Below, one piece after another: positions 1 through 8,870 of a stretch of DNA of 64,000 nucleotides. The DNA is from DASQDN01 sp963825845. GTDB lineage: Bacteria; Acidobacteriota; Terriglobia; Bryobacterales; Bryobacteraceae. A model generated the notes under the pieces. It had not been told where the DNA came from. It did no database searches and saw only the letters and a program-made list of their open reading frames with translations. A program made the position numbers and the translations under genes. The stretch spans positions 1 through 64,000 of the forward strand of contig CAWGVL010000047.1 of NCBI GenBank assembly GCA_963825845.1. Reading direction: 5' to 3'. Position 1 is the stretch's first letter, and each line of letters starts with the position of its first letter.

Positions 1-492
1 TCTACGCAGGGCAGAACGGCGTGCCCGGCAGCTATGGAGGAAAATTCAAGGTGGCTGCCCAGAATCTCCGCCGCATGGCAGTTGGGTCCTGGGACCGTCG
101 ATGTTCGCGGTAGCTACGGAACGTACTACGACGCTCTTGATGATGAATCAAGCGGCCGACCAGTACGGCTACGCTCGTGGTACGAGTACCGTGCTCACTA
201 CGGATTTCGGTCAGACCTGGCGCGCCGGAGTCCCACTGAATGGAATCTCGGAATGGGATCTCGCCGTTAACGGATTCATTCCCGATTCGCAGCGCCGGCA
301 GCGATTTGACATTTCCCTCCGAGACGCCTTAGGTCGATGACACGTGTCGGACGAGGATTCAACTTCACGATTTCAATCGGCGTCACCCGCGTGTGCAGCG
401 ATGGCGCGTGGGTGTGCAGCGTGAGTTGTCGAATCGCATGATGCTGGAAGCATCGCACTGGCGGCAGTGGGCGACCGGCAGTTCTAGATTGT
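1..492 (+). pseudogene. Oar-like TonB-dependent receptor remnant
   Basis: Three short open stretches in different frames read as consecutive pieces of one protein: one with RISAAWQLGPGTV and RGSYGTYYDAL (about 61-150), one with NQAADQYGYARGTS (about 140-240), and one with DFNRRHPRVQRWRVGVQREL (about 372-435). Such strings fit the beta-barrel part of the large carboxypeptidase-regulatory/TonB-dependent receptors that are abundant in Acidobacteriota. No frame stays open, the 5' part lies outside the window, and similarity stops near 490. At least three frame changes in under 500 bases make decay more likely than a single sequencing error. The family assignment rests on remembered sequence patterns. 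Confidence 0.6.
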
Positions 493-564
493 TATCGTCG
501 ACGCGACGTAAGAAAATAATCCTAAAAGACCAATCCCGGATTTTCTGCTTACGTGAATCACCGG

Positions 565-1061
565 TTACAGCTTAACCTGCTCGTGATCGACGCCTTCCTC
601 ACCGTAACGTTTGCCGGTTAACATGGCCTTCGCGAATCCGAATAACTGAACGACTGCACTAGATGGAGCGTCCCAGTATTCCGCTCTATCCACATCGATT
701 CGCAGGAGCGCAATATTGGGGTCATCAAGACCTTGGGGAACCAGGCTTTGTGAAGGGGCGACCACAATTCCTCCATTTTGCCGCGATCCGTCATTGTGGA
801 GGCCATCCCGCTAACGGAAACATACCGTTGGTCCTCGGGATTGGCATAACTGACGTTCACGTGCCGATCCCGCTGCAACTCATGAACTTTTACCGAGTTA
901 GCATCTGTGAAAAACCAGAGTGTCCCATCGAACTCGGTTTGCTGAGTCGCCATAGGACGGCTGTGAAGCCGGCCCTCTTTGTCGACGGTGGTCAACATGG
1001 CTACCCGAATGTCTTTGATCAATTCGCCCAGTTTGGCTGCGTCGTTCTGAGCTTTTTCCAT
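565..1061 (-). CDS. PNPOx-fold general stress protein (frameshifted)
   Basis: A small pyridoxamine-phosphate-oxidase-fold (general stress protein 26 type) flavin-binding protein of about 165 residues. The N-terminal part runs from 1061 (MEKAQNDAAKLGELI, with RPMATQ and LWFFTD) to about 745. The C-terminal part (GLDDPNIALLRIDVDRAEYW to HEQVKL, stop at 565) sits in another frame. Restoring one G in the codon pair AAG-GGT near 743 joins the two, so this looks like a one-base loss in a G run. AAGGAGAG precedes the ATG at good spacing. It is the last gene of the perR-ahpC-ahpD unit, 24 bases after ahpD, which suggests a role in oxidative or general stress. Confidence 0.75.
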
Positions 1062-1085
1062 TTCGCTCTCCTTAGAGGAAGAGCA

Positions 1086-1607
1086 TCAGGCAGCCGTTTC
1101 AAGTACAACCGCCGCGGCGTGGATCACGGCCGCGATGCGAACAGCTGCGGCTACCTGCTCTTCCGAGATCCCTTTCTCACGCAGCACCTGTTCATGCGAT
1201 GCCACGCAGGTTTTGCAGTTGTTGATCGCAGACACGGCCGTACACCAAAGTTCGAAATCGGCCTGGTCAATGCCATGAGTGCGAATCCCCTGCATACGTA
1301 GACGCGCAGGAGTCTGCTTGTACTTCTCGTTATCCGTGAGGTGAAGGAAGCGGTAGAAGACATTATTCATCGACATGATCGATGCGGCCGTTCGCGCGGC
1401 GTCGGCGGCCTGCTCGGTCATATGATGACGCGATTCCATGGAGATCGCGTTCAGTACGGTGGGATTCCGGGATGCGAACGCACAGGCCAGGGCCGTGCCC
1501 CAGAGTTGCTGCGGATTCAGTTCCGTTTGCCGCAGGACCGAACTCAAGTTCAGTTTAATGTCTTTCGCGTAAGCCGGGATGGATTCTAAAAGATTATCTA
1601 GCGACAT
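1086..1607 (-). CDS. ahpD: Alkyl hydroperoxide reductase AhpD
   Basis: A 174-aa carboxymuconolactone-decarboxylase-fold protein. The catalytic C-x2-C-x3-H motif is intact (Cys131, Cys134, His138 in CKTCVASHE), with Glu119 upstream, matching within one residue the proton-relay arrangement known for mycobacterial AhpD. In that system AhpD reduces the oxidised peroxiredoxin AhpC, using thiol reductant from the lipoamide/dihydrolipoamide pathway. The reading frame is open further upstream to 1703, but the start MSLDNLLES at 1607 gives the normal family length and leaves a 56-base gap after ahpC. Its place directly behind ahpC supports a joint job in peroxide detoxification in the cytoplasm. Confidence 0.93.
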   Translation of the reverse strand: MSLDNLLESIPAYAKDIKLNLSSVLRQTELNPQQLWGTALACAFASRNPTVLNAISMESRHHMTEQAADAARTAASIMSMNNVFYRFLHLTDNEKYKQTPARLRMQGIRTHGIDQADFELWCTAVSAINNCKTCVASHEQVLREKGISEEQVAAAVRIAAVIHAAAVVLETAA

Positions 1608-1663
1608 TATGATGTACTCGCCGCAGATGAACGCCGACATGCGTTCATCCGCGGCTTGGAGGT

Positions 1664-2200
1664 TTAAACGTGCAGAGTTTCCTGGCCCTTTTGCCAGTTG
1701 CATGGACAGAGTTCATCCGTCTGCAATGCATCCAACACACGAAGTACTTCGTCGACATTACGTCCTACGCTAAGATCGTTCACGGATACGTGACGAATGA
1801 TATCGTCGGGATCGACAATGAAAGTCGCACGCTGACAAACACCTTCGGTCGGATCAAGGATGCCAAGTTCCTCAGCCAACTCGCGCTTTACATCAGCGAG
1901 CATTGGAAACGGCAAGTCACGCAGATCCTCGTGGTTCTGCCGCCACGCCAGGTGCACAAATTCAGTATCCGTGCTACCACCCAGTACCTGTGCGTCACGG
2001 TCCTGGAACTGGCCATTTAGCTTGCCAAAGCCGGCAATCTCAGTCGGACAAACGAACGTGAAGTCTTTGGGCCAAAAGAAGTAGACTTTCCATTTGCCGG
2101 GGTAACTTTCGTTCGTGATGTCCGTGAAGGCGTTCTTCATATCAGTACTGACGGTAGCCTTTACCTTGAATTCGGGGAACTTATCTCCGACTCCTAACAT
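1664..2200 (-). CDS. ahpC: Peroxiredoxin AhpC (AhpC/TSA family)
   Basis: A 178-aa 2-Cys peroxiredoxin. The peroxidatic Cys51 is in FTFVCPTEI and C-terminal cysteines 165 and 167 in ELCPCNW can act as resolving residues. The AhpC/TSA core covers almost the whole chain. It reduces hydrogen peroxide and organic hydroperoxides and would be recycled by AhpD, encoded next. It starts at 2200, 46 bases after the Fur-family regulator, and is preceded by GAGAAAAAGGAGAAAT, a strong ribosome-binding region. The intact cysteines and family length suggest an active enzyme. Confidence 0.95.
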   Translation of the reverse strand: MLGVGDKFPEFKVKATVSTDMKNAFTDITNESYPGKWKVYFFWPKDFTFVCPTEIAGFGKLNGQFQDRDAQVLGGSTDTEFVHLAWRQNHEDLRDLPFPMLADVKRELAEELGILDPTEGVCQRATFIVDPDDIIRHVSVNDLSVGRNVDEVLRVLDALQTDELCPCNWQKGQETLHV

Positions 2201-2246
2201 GCATTTCTCCTTTTTCTCTTAACTGACTTGATGCTGTGACTAAGAA

Positions 2247-2690
2247 CTACGATTCGTGCTGCTTTGCGCACTCGCCGCAGATCCCGTGCATTTCCACGCT
2301 ATAGCGATGAATGCGGAAACCTGCGGGCGCGCGCTTCTTCAAGCGGACAGGAGCAATATCTTCGGCCGGCACGTCCACTATCGCCTTACAGCGCAGGCAA
2401 ACCATGTGATGGTGCGGCGCAGCATTCGTTTCGAATCGCGCCGAACCGTGATGGGGACTGACCTCGCGGATTAAGCCATGCTCTTCGAATGTCTTCAGGT
2501 TCTTGTATACAGTCGCGAGTGAAATCGATGGAATGTGAGCCCGTACAAGATCGTAAACTGCCTCGGGGCCCGGATGTTCATGCATTCCCGCGAGGGTCTC
2601 GAAGATAACCTGCCTCTGATGTGTTACGGCTAGCCCATGCCGTTCGCATAACTCACGAAAGGTCTTGCTGGTGTGCGGCGGTCCCAACAA
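2247..2690 (-). CDS. perR: Fur-family peroxide regulator (PerR-like)
   Basis: A 147-aa Fur-superfamily repressor. An N-terminal winged helix (with SLATVYKNL as recognition region, about residues 57-65) is followed by a metal-binding dimerisation domain. Two structural zinc C-x2-C pairs are visible (Cys98/Cys101 and Cys138/Cys141) plus regulatory histidines around residues 37-39 and 93-95. The family senses iron or peroxide. Location immediately upstream of, and co-directional with, ahpC-ahpD suggests the PerR subtype that derepresses peroxidases on metal-catalysed oxidation. A short palindrome lies just upstream of its start. Assignment to PerR rather than Fur or Zur is by context. Confidence 0.85.
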   Translation of the reverse strand: MLGPPHTSKTFRELCERHGLAVTHQRQVIFETLAGMHEHPGPEAVYDLVRAHIPSISLATVYKNLKTFEEHGLIREVSPHHGSARFETNAAPHHHMVCLRCKAIVDVPAEDIAPVRLKKRAPAGFRIHRYSVEMHGICGECAKQHES

Positions 2691-2694
2691 TTTC

Positions 2695-2709
2695 TATTAT
2701 TGGATAATT
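2695..2709 (-). promoter_or_regulatory. Candidate PerR/Fur operator
   Basis: A perfect inverted repeat ATTAT-TGG-ATAAT (2696-2708) sits a few bases upstream of the perR start at 2690, in an AT-rich stretch within otherwise GC-rich DNA. Its form resembles Fur/PerR boxes (TTATAAT-type half sites). Autoregulation of perR and the ahp genes is the natural inference. It has not been tested by comparison. Confidence 0.4.
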
Positions 2710-2757
2710 GTTATCGAACTGTCAAGCAAGCGTTTGCTGTTAGTGACCAGAAACACT

Positions 2758-2787
2758 AAAGGCCCGGGGTCGTGGCCCCGAGCCTTC
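2758..2787 (-). terminator. Rho-independent terminator of the cold-shock gene
   Basis: An imperfect inverted repeat (AAGGCCCGGGG against CCCCGAGCCTT, one mismatch, short loop) lies 44 bases past the cold-shock stop codon. On the minus strand it is followed by TTTAGTGTTTC. Confidence 0.6.
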
Positions 2788-2830
2788 GAATTTGACGAAC
2801 TGTGAGAACCGGCATCACGCCGGCACCGGG

Positions 2831-3037
2831 TCAAGCGAGCGTCGCTACTTCTTCGGCCTGCAACCCCTTTGGTCCTTGCTTCACGAGAAATGAAACTTTG
2901 GCCCCCTCGTTAAGCGTCCGGTATCCAGTATTCTGGATCGCCGTGAAATGGACGAACACATCTTCCCCGTTTTCCCGCTGAATAAAGCCGAAGCCCTTCG
3001 CAGCGTTGAACCACTTGACAACACCGGTTTCCTTCAT
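2831..3037 (-). CDS. Cold-shock domain protein
   Basis: A 68-aa single cold-shock domain (OB-fold) RNA/ssDNA-binding protein. Both nucleic-acid motifs are present, KGFGFI (RNP1) and VFVHF (RNP2). The frame is open 52 codons further upstream, but MKETGVVKWFN at 3037 is the conserved family start and gives the usual 65-70 aa length. The longer upstream stretch is likely an untranslated leader, as is common for these genes. A hairpin follows the stop. It likely acts as an RNA chaperone in the cytoplasm. Confidence 0.95.
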   Translation of the reverse strand: MKETGVVKWFNAAKGFGFIQRENGEDVFVHFTAIQNTGYRTLNEGAKVSFLVKQGPKGLQAEEVATLA

Positions 3038-3199
3038 GTACCCAAATCCTCTAGTGTTTAAACTCAGCGCTCTTAGCGCTGTCGGCAGAATACCATAGGT
3101 GATCGGCAGACGTGAAGTAGTTTTCATTACCGTAACCGTGGGACTCCTACGGAACAAAGTTCCTCCAATCTGTTTCAGCAGGTGAGAGTCCACCGCCTG

Positions 3200-3205
3200 T
3201 ATAAT
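3200..3205 (+). promoter_or_regulatory. -10 element (TATAAT) close to symporter start
   Basis: A perfect TATAAT ends 7 bases before the GTG start of the symporter. If used, transcription would begin at or within a base or two of the start codon, giving a leaderless message. The expected -35 position (about 3177-3182) is poor. Confidence 0.4.
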
Positions 3206-3212
3206 TCAGTGC

Positions 3213-4995
3213 GTGCAGCTTACCGCGATTGACTGGCTGGTTGTAGCACTCTACTTTGTCTTGAATATCGGCATTGGTTTCTATTACAAGGCTCGTGCAG
3301 GGAGCAGCATCAGCGAGTTCTTCCTTTCGGGCCGGGATGTACCCTGGTGGCTTGCAGGTACATCGATGGTCGCGACCACGTTCGCCGCTGACACGCCGCT
3401 GGTTGTCACAGGCCTGGTGGCGACCCGCGGCATCGCCGGGAACTGGTTGTGGTGGAACTTCGTTGCCAGCGGGATGCTGACGGTGTTCTTCTATGCCCGC
3501 CTATGGCGAAGATCAGGCGTAATGACCGACATTGAATTTTCAGAGATTCGGTACGCCGGTAAGCCGGCCGCGTTCCTTCGCGGCTTCCGAGCCCTGTACC
3601 TCGGTATTCCGATTAACTGCATCATCCTGGGCTGGGTTAATCTCGCAATGGTTAAGATCCTGACTCTCATCTTGGGCATAACAAAGACGGAAGCGCTAGT
3701 TATCGTCGTCGGACTGATCGCGGTCACATCGTTTATTTCGACACTATCCGGGCTTTGGGGCGTGCTTGTGACGGACGTGGTGCAGTTCTTCATAAAAATG
3801 GGCATGGTGATCGTACTCGCTGTGGCGGCAGTACATGCGGTGGGAGGCATGGGGGCGATGAAGGAGAAGCTCATGGCCATCGATGCCGCGTCGTATTGCG
3901 TCAGGAGGCGCGCAAGGGTCGATCTTGAGCTTTGTTCCAGATATCGGCTCCGCGTGGATGCCGGTGATCACGTTCGTCGTATACATTTCCGTGCAATGGT
4001 GGGCAACATGGTACCCGGGAGCGGAGCCTGGCGGAGGTGGATATGTCGCTCAGCGGATGTTCTGCGCTCGCGACGAGCGTCATTCTCTGCTCGCGACCTT
4101 GTGGTTTAATATCGCTCATTATGCAGTACGGCCCTGGCCATGGATCCTGGTTGGCCTGGCTTCGCTCATCCTTTACCCCAATCTGCAGGACAAAGAGACG
4201 GGCTACATCATGGTGATGATCGACCATTTGCCGCCCTATCTGCGCGGCTTGATGGTTGCGGCGTTCGCAGCCGCATACATGTCGACGATCGCTACACAGT
4301 TGAATTGGGGCGCGAGCTATTTGATCAACGATTTCTATCGCCGGTTTGTCAATGGCGGCGCCACCGAACAGCACTACGTCCGGGCCTCGCAACTCGCCAC
4401 GGTTCTGATCACAGTCGTGTCGGCGGTAGTCACGTTCTATATGGATTCGATCGCCGGCGCATGGAAGCTTTTGATCCTGACGGGAGCGGGCACGGGTCTT
4501 GTTTTATTGCTGCGCTGGTACTGGTGGCGGATCAATGCGTGGAGTGAGGTCTCGGCGATGATCTCGGCGTTCGTGGTCTCGGTTGCCATGCAGACGGTGT
4601 TTGGGTTCGACAGCGCGCGTCCGGTGGACGAGGCCTGGATCATGATAATCACGGTCGCGATAACAACAGTGGTTTGGATCAGCGTGACTTTTCTGACGCC
4701 TCCCGAATCGAAGGAGACGCTGGTCGCGTTTTATCGTCGCACCGCTCCGTCGGTCGCCGGGTGGCGTCCGATCGCGTCGATGGCTCCGGACGTTCATCCG
4801 CGCCAGGACGGGATGTCAAATCTCCTCGACTGGATCTGTGGATGCGTGCTGATCTACGGTGTGCTATTCGGAGTCGGAAAAGTTTTGCTGCAGGAGACGG
4901 CGGTCGGCGCGGGACTTATCGCCATCGGCGTCGGGGCGGGAGCGATCATTTACTGGGACCTGTCGCGTCGAGGCTGGGCGTCGGTAGTGGATTAG
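3213..4995 (+). CDS. Sodium:solute symporter family transporter (frameshifted)
   Basis: An SSS-family (SGLT-like) secondary transporter of about 594 residues with roughly 13 hydrophobic segments. It opens with the family-typical DWLVVALYFVLNIGIGFYY and SEFFLSGRD. The first part is read from GTG 3213 to about 3890. From there the protein continues one frame over (GGAQGSILSFVPDIG, VQWWATWYPG, AFAAAYMSTIATQLNWG) to the stop at 4995. The total length is a multiple of three plus one, so a single inserted base near 3885-3900 explains the break. Substrate is unknown; sugars, nucleosides or organic acids are all possible. Its stop overlaps the stop of the convergent downstream gene. Confidence 0.8.
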
Positions 4996-5783
4996 AGAGG
5001 CAGGCGGCGTCCGGGCATCGGCACGGACTGTTGTTTGCGGCTCGGCTCAGGCCCGGGACCTTCGCCGATAGCGCGCCCCCGCGCCATCCAGTTCTCGATC
5101 TCGTTCTCGTCGAAAATGAGGGCGCGATCGATGACCATCTCAACCGTCGTCCCCTTGGCGAGCACGGCCTCCGGACCACGGGAAAGAAGTACGCCCATCA
5201 ATGCTGCCGCGGCTCCCGCTCCGGCCCCGATGCCCGCGCCCATTCCCGGATGTCCCGCCACGCTACCCGCTATCGCGCCAACGCTAGCCCCGGCGGCAGC
5301 AGCCTCGCCGACGCGCTGTGTATCACCGCCCTTATTCCCTTCGCTCCTGATCTTGCCTTCGGTCTTATCCAAATCTTCGGTCGCACGACCATCGAGAGCT
5401 CCTACCCGCGCCCGGAAGTCACGCGTAACGCCGTTCGGTAATGTAAGGGAATCGAAGCGGAGGTACAGTTCACCTCGCCCCTTCACGCGCCCCGGCCGCT
5501 TGACGCTCGTGATCGTACCGGCAACATAGCTGCCCGGAGGGATCACCACTCGACCGCCGAGCACGATCGGGAATACTGTCTCTAGATATACGCGGTCACC
5601 CTCGGCTGCGCTCTTTGTACTGACGCTGTTGATCAGGCTGAGAGGAATGCGGGTCCCGGCTGCGACAGTGAATTGGCGCTCTGCTTGGGCCCGGTCTTCC
5701 GTATTCGTCGCGGGCTTTTCCGCAACCTGCCCAAAGGCGCTACCGGGTATAAAACAGAACGCAACGCAGACAACAAATCGCAT
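4992..5783 (-). CDS. Secreted protein with glycine-zipper-like segment
   Basis: A 263-aa protein with a clear signal peptide (first 18 residues, cleavage near AFG-Q). A beta-rich middle region (about 38-130, with RIPLSLINSVST and a VVIPPGSYV turn) recalls the TrbI/VirB10-type conserved fold seen in many acidobacterial exported proteins. A Gly/Ala-rich stretch (about 158-200) resembles glycine-zipper membrane-associated segments. No catalytic motif was found. The function is not known to me; periplasmic or outer-membrane location is inferred. The minus-strand stop (4992-4994) overlaps the symporter stop on the other strand. Confidence 0.75.
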   Translation of the reverse strand: MRFVVCVAFCFIPGSAFGQVAEKPATNTEDRAQAERQFTVAAGTRIPLSLINSVSTKSAAEGDRVYLETVFPIVLGGRVVIPPGSYVAGTITSVKRPGRVKGRGELYLRFDSLTLPNGVTRDFRARVGALDGRATEDLDKTEGKIRSEGNKGGDTQRVGEAAAAGASVGAIAGSVAGHPGMGAGIGAGAGAAAALMGVLLSRGPEAVLAKGTTVEMVIDRALIFDENEIENWMARGRAIGEGPGPEPSRKQQSVPMPGRRLPL

Positions 5784-5818
5784 AAATACCTAGAACCAGT
5801 GTAGACGTGCTGCAGAAT

Positions 5819-6620
5819 CTACTGGTTGCCGGCTTCCAACGGCAAGTGTATCCCGGTCGGACTAACTATGTTATTGAACCCGATCTGCAGCTCCGGGTTA
5901 CGGGCGAGGTTGCCGGGGAGCCGAAGATTGATCTGATACAAACCTGCGAATCCTGGCGCGGCTCCGGCGTAGAGAATGTTCGCGCGGTCGATGGGCTCAC
6001 CTCCCGCTACTACTTTGAATTCGGACAACTTTTCGAGGATTGCCGCGGACGTGGGGATCTGGCCCGCCGCCATGCGCGGCCGGGTTGCGCCGAGTCCTGT
6101 CGCGTAGAGTATGACGATATCTCCTGGTTTCGCGGGGTTTTCGCCATTGATGACACTGCCATCGGGACGCGTGGAGAGGATTGTCTTCGCGTCGAGTTGA
6201 AAAAGCGCCGGCGAGAATTCCGCGATCTGGATTCGGACGGCTTCGCCATAGCGGCCATCCAGCGAGAACAGGAGGTCAGCGGGGCCAGGCGGTGAGCGTC
6301 GATGGAACCAGAAAATTGACCTGTGTCGGCGACACGAAATAGATAAACGCGACCGTATTCTTGATCAGCAAACGAACCCCTGTGCCCAGCAATGTCGTAG
6401 GCAACGTGCCGTTATAGATATCCTCGGCTGCCAGTGATCGGGTCAGGAACGCCAGGTCGCGGCCATACAGCGTCCCGATTGTGTTGGGCGCAAGGGGGCC
6501 GATCTTGAAGCTCGCGGCGTTGACGATGCTCGATGGTGTATAGAGGGGCGCTGGGACGCGCGGAGGCGATTCGGCACGCAGGACACACGCGCCGAGAAGA
6601 CAGGCGATTAGCGCTTTCAC
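5819..6620 (-). CDS. Secreted protein with Solibacter-type C-terminal domain (frameshifted)
   Basis: An exported protein of about 266 residues. A signal peptide begins MKALIACLLGAC, followed by a domain with VNAASF, LAPNTIGTLYGRDL, LLIKNTVAFIYFVSPTQVNF, typical of the TIGR03437-type C-terminal domain first named from Solibacter. One frame ends at 6276 after the VPST part. The following frame continues perfectly (ADLLFSLDGRYGEAVRIQI, VILYATGLGATRP, PGFAGLYQINLRLP) to 5819. Removing one base near 6285 restores TPGPAD and a single frame. The protein here is almost only this domain, without the long N-terminal part found in many relatives. Biochemical role is unknown. Confidence 0.75.
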
Positions 6621-6635
6621 TCCCCTGAAGTGCGT

Positions 6636-7586
6636 TTATGACACCGTTTGTCTCAGCCGGCGAAATCGCTCGTAGGTTTCGGTGACTCCGTCGACGAGGG
6701 GGGTCTTGCGGATATGTCCGATCTTCTCCCGTAGTTGGGAGTCGTCCATTCGGAAAGCGACGGGCACCTGCGGCCCAGAGGCCGTGATCAACTCGGATGC
6801 CCGCGTGTCGATGTCGCGAAGGGTGCTAAGAAACGCATCCATGTGGATCACTTCTCCTGCGAGATTAAAAACATGAGCGCCCTCGAGAGGCGACAGGAGG
6901 CACTCGATGAAAGTATCGGCTACATCGGCCACGTACTGCAGGTCCATGAAGCCGGTGAGGCGGATCTGAAACGGCTCGCCATTTGCCAGCGCACGGATGG
7001 CAAGCGTCGGATCGGCGGTCATGCCTTGGTCCCGGCCCACGCCGTACACGGTCCAAGGTCGCAGGCCGACGCTGGAGATCCCATTCAGGGAATAAAACAC
7101 TCGCGCATTCCCTTCGTTCGCCTGCTTGAATACTCCGTAGTGCGTCGCGGGCTTTAGCGCTTCTTCCTCGTTGAGAGCGCGCGAACCGTATGCCTCTTCG
7201 GGTCCCCAGACGGCCGCCGAACTCGCGTACACGACTCGCACCGGCCGGTCTGCGTCTCGCGCGGCTTCGAAAAGGTTCAACGTGCCGACGACATTTACCA
7301 TCGCCCCCGCGACGGGATTTTGCTGACAGTACGGAATCAGCACTGCTGCCAGATGCACGATGTGCGTGATGCCTTCATCTTTCACCAACACTTTGACAGC
7401 AGCGGTATCTTCGACGCGACCCTGCTTGATCGTGACACGTCTGATTTCGTCCGCCGATGCGATCAATGGCAGTCGCGACGGCGAAGGATCGACGTCGAAC
7501 ATCAACACATCGATTCGTCTATCAAGCAGGCGCTTGATTACCCACGCGCCAATGCAGCCTTGTCCACCTGTAACTAGAACTCGCAA
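6636..7586 (-). CDS. NAD-dependent epimerase/dehydratase (extended SDR)
   Basis: A 316-aa extended short-chain dehydrogenase/reductase. The Rossmann motif GGQGCIG is at residues 7-13, the active-site serine region is YASSAAVWG, and the catalytic Y-x3-K is YGVFK. The substrate is probably a nucleotide sugar or a sugar derivative. Translation appears to start at a TTG (7584-7586) with GGAGGG a few bases upstream. It is divergent from the enolase-superfamily gene, with starts only 10-30 bases apart, so the two promoters must overlap. An epimerase beside a sugar-acid dehydratase-like enzyme suggests a sugar-acid catabolic pair. The C-terminal half is less conserved and does not fix the substrate. 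Confidence 0.85.
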   Translation of the reverse strand: MRVLVTGGQGCIGAWVIKRLLDRRIDVLMFDVDPSPSRLPLIASADEIRRVTIKQGRVEDTAAVKVLVKDEGITHIVHLAAVLIPYCQQNPVAGAMVNVVGTLNLFEAARDADRPVRVVYASSAAVWGPEEAYGSRALNEEEALKPATHYGVFKQANEGNARVFYSLNGISSVGLRPWTVYGVGRDQGMTADPTLAIRALANGEPFQIRLTGFMDLQYVADVADTFIECLLSPLEGAHVFNLAGEVIHMDAFLSTLRDIDTRASELITASGPQVPVAFRMDDSQLREKIGHIRKTPLVDGVTETYERFRRLRQTVS

Positions 7587-7616
7587 GAACCCTCCATGGT
7601 ATTTTGGTGCTTCCCG

Positions 7617-8870
7617 ATGAAGATCACCAATATCAGTACGGCGGTACTCGAGTCAAATTTCGACTGGACTTTCATAAAAATCGAGACTGATGAGAAGATC
7701 TCGGGATACGGCGAATCTTTTCTGGGACCAGGTGTCACCGCCGCGATTCGTGAGTTTGGATCGATTTTGATCGGTGAGGATCCGACTTCGTTTGACCGAG
7801 TTCTACGCCGGCTGAAGGGTAGCTGCATCTATGCTTCGCCGGGTATGTTGTACCACGCGATAGCTGGCATAGAGGCCGCTCTTCTGGATTTGGTGGGAAA
7901 GAAGTTCGGTCTGCCTGTCTGGCAACTCCTCGGCGGTAAATATCGCGAATATGTGCGTGTGTATGCAGACTGCCATGCGGGCGATGCGCTTGAAAGCATC
8001 TCGTGTATGCTGGTCCCGCGCACGCCTCAGTGGATGCGATCCGAAGCTAAAAATGGGAATCATAAGAGCATCGTCAGCCTGAAGCATCACGGGTGGGATG
8101 CCACCAAAGAAGAGCACTTGACCGCCGACTCGTATGCGTCTCGCGCACGGGAAATGGTGGCTCGCGGCTTTACAATGTTGAAGTTTGACGTCGACGTACC
8201 TACGCCCTACGAGACTGACGAGTACAATCGTGACCTCAGCTTTCCCGAGATCGAATACGCCGCCGAACTTGTCGGCGCTGTGCGCGCCGCAGTGGGACGT
8301 GAGATCGGATTGGCAGTAGATTGCCACTGGAACTACGGTGTTGCCGCGGCCGTCGATCTAGCGCGCGCAGTCGAGAAATACAAGTTGCTGTGGCTCGAGG
8401 ATCCTGTTCCTCCGGACAACATTCAGTCCATCGCTGAAGTTCAGAAGAATACGAGAACGATCATCGCCACGGGAGAGAATCACTATACACGTGTAGATTT
8501 TCAGCGGCTGATTACCGAAGGCGGACTACGATTGCTTGCGCCTGATCCACAGAAGATTGGGCTATGGGAAGGTCGCAAGGTCGCCGATATTTGTGAGATG
8601 CACCACGTGAATCTGACGCTGCACAACGTCAGCAGCCCGCTCGGAACCATGGCCGGAGTTCATCTTAGCGCGGCGATTCCCAATGTCCTGGCGCTCGAAT
8701 GGCACTCGGCGAGCGTGCCGTTCTTCGATGAGCTGATCAAAAACGCATCAGGCCCGATGATCCAGAACGGGAAAATCCGCGTTCCTGATGCACCGGGCCT
8801 GGGAATCGACATCGATGAAGATGTGGCATACAAATACCGTAAACTGGACGAGCCTTTCTTCGCGAACTAG
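7617..8870 (+). CDS. Mandelate racemase/muconate lactonizing enzyme family protein
   Basis: An enolase-superfamily enzyme of 417 aa. The N-terminal capping domain (MKITNISTAVLES to about residue 125) is followed by a TIM-like barrel with the metal-binding run GLAVDCHWNYG, LLWLEDPVPP and ATGENHYTR. Those three ends-of-strand acidic groups (Asp, Glu, Glu) fit Mg2+ coordination, and the His in LHNVSSPLG fits the acid/base position seen in sugar-acid dehydratases. A further in-frame ATG at 7596 exists, but MKITNI at 7617 matches family starts. The likely reaction is dehydration or racemisation of a sugar acid; the exact substrate is not determinable. Its stop overlaps that of the convergent peroxiredoxin remnant. 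Confidence 0.88.
   Translation: MKITNISTAVLESNFDWTFIKIETDEKISGYGESFLGPGVTAAIREFGSILIGEDPTSFDRVLRRLKGSCIYASPGMLYHAIAGIEAALLDLVGKKFGLPVWQLLGGKYREYVRVYADCHAGDALESISCMLVPRTPQWMRSEAKNGNHKSIVSLKHHGWDATKEEHLTADSYASRAREMVARGFTMLKFDVDVPTPYETDEYNRDLSFPEIEYAAELVGAVRAAVGREIGLAVDCHWNYGVAAAVDLARAVEKYKLLWLEDPVPPDNIQSIAEVQKNTRTIIATGENHYTRVDFQRLITEGGLRLLAPDPQKIGLWEGRKVADICEMHHVNLTLHNVSSPLGTMAGVHLSAAIPNVLALEWHSASVPFFDELIKNASGPMIQNGKIRVPDAPGLGIDIDEDVAYKYRKLDEPFFAN

Noticed and set aside
663..1301. A 212-codon plus-strand frame
   Set aside because: It runs across the antisense of two recognised genes (PNPOx-fold protein and ahpD) with no protein-like features.
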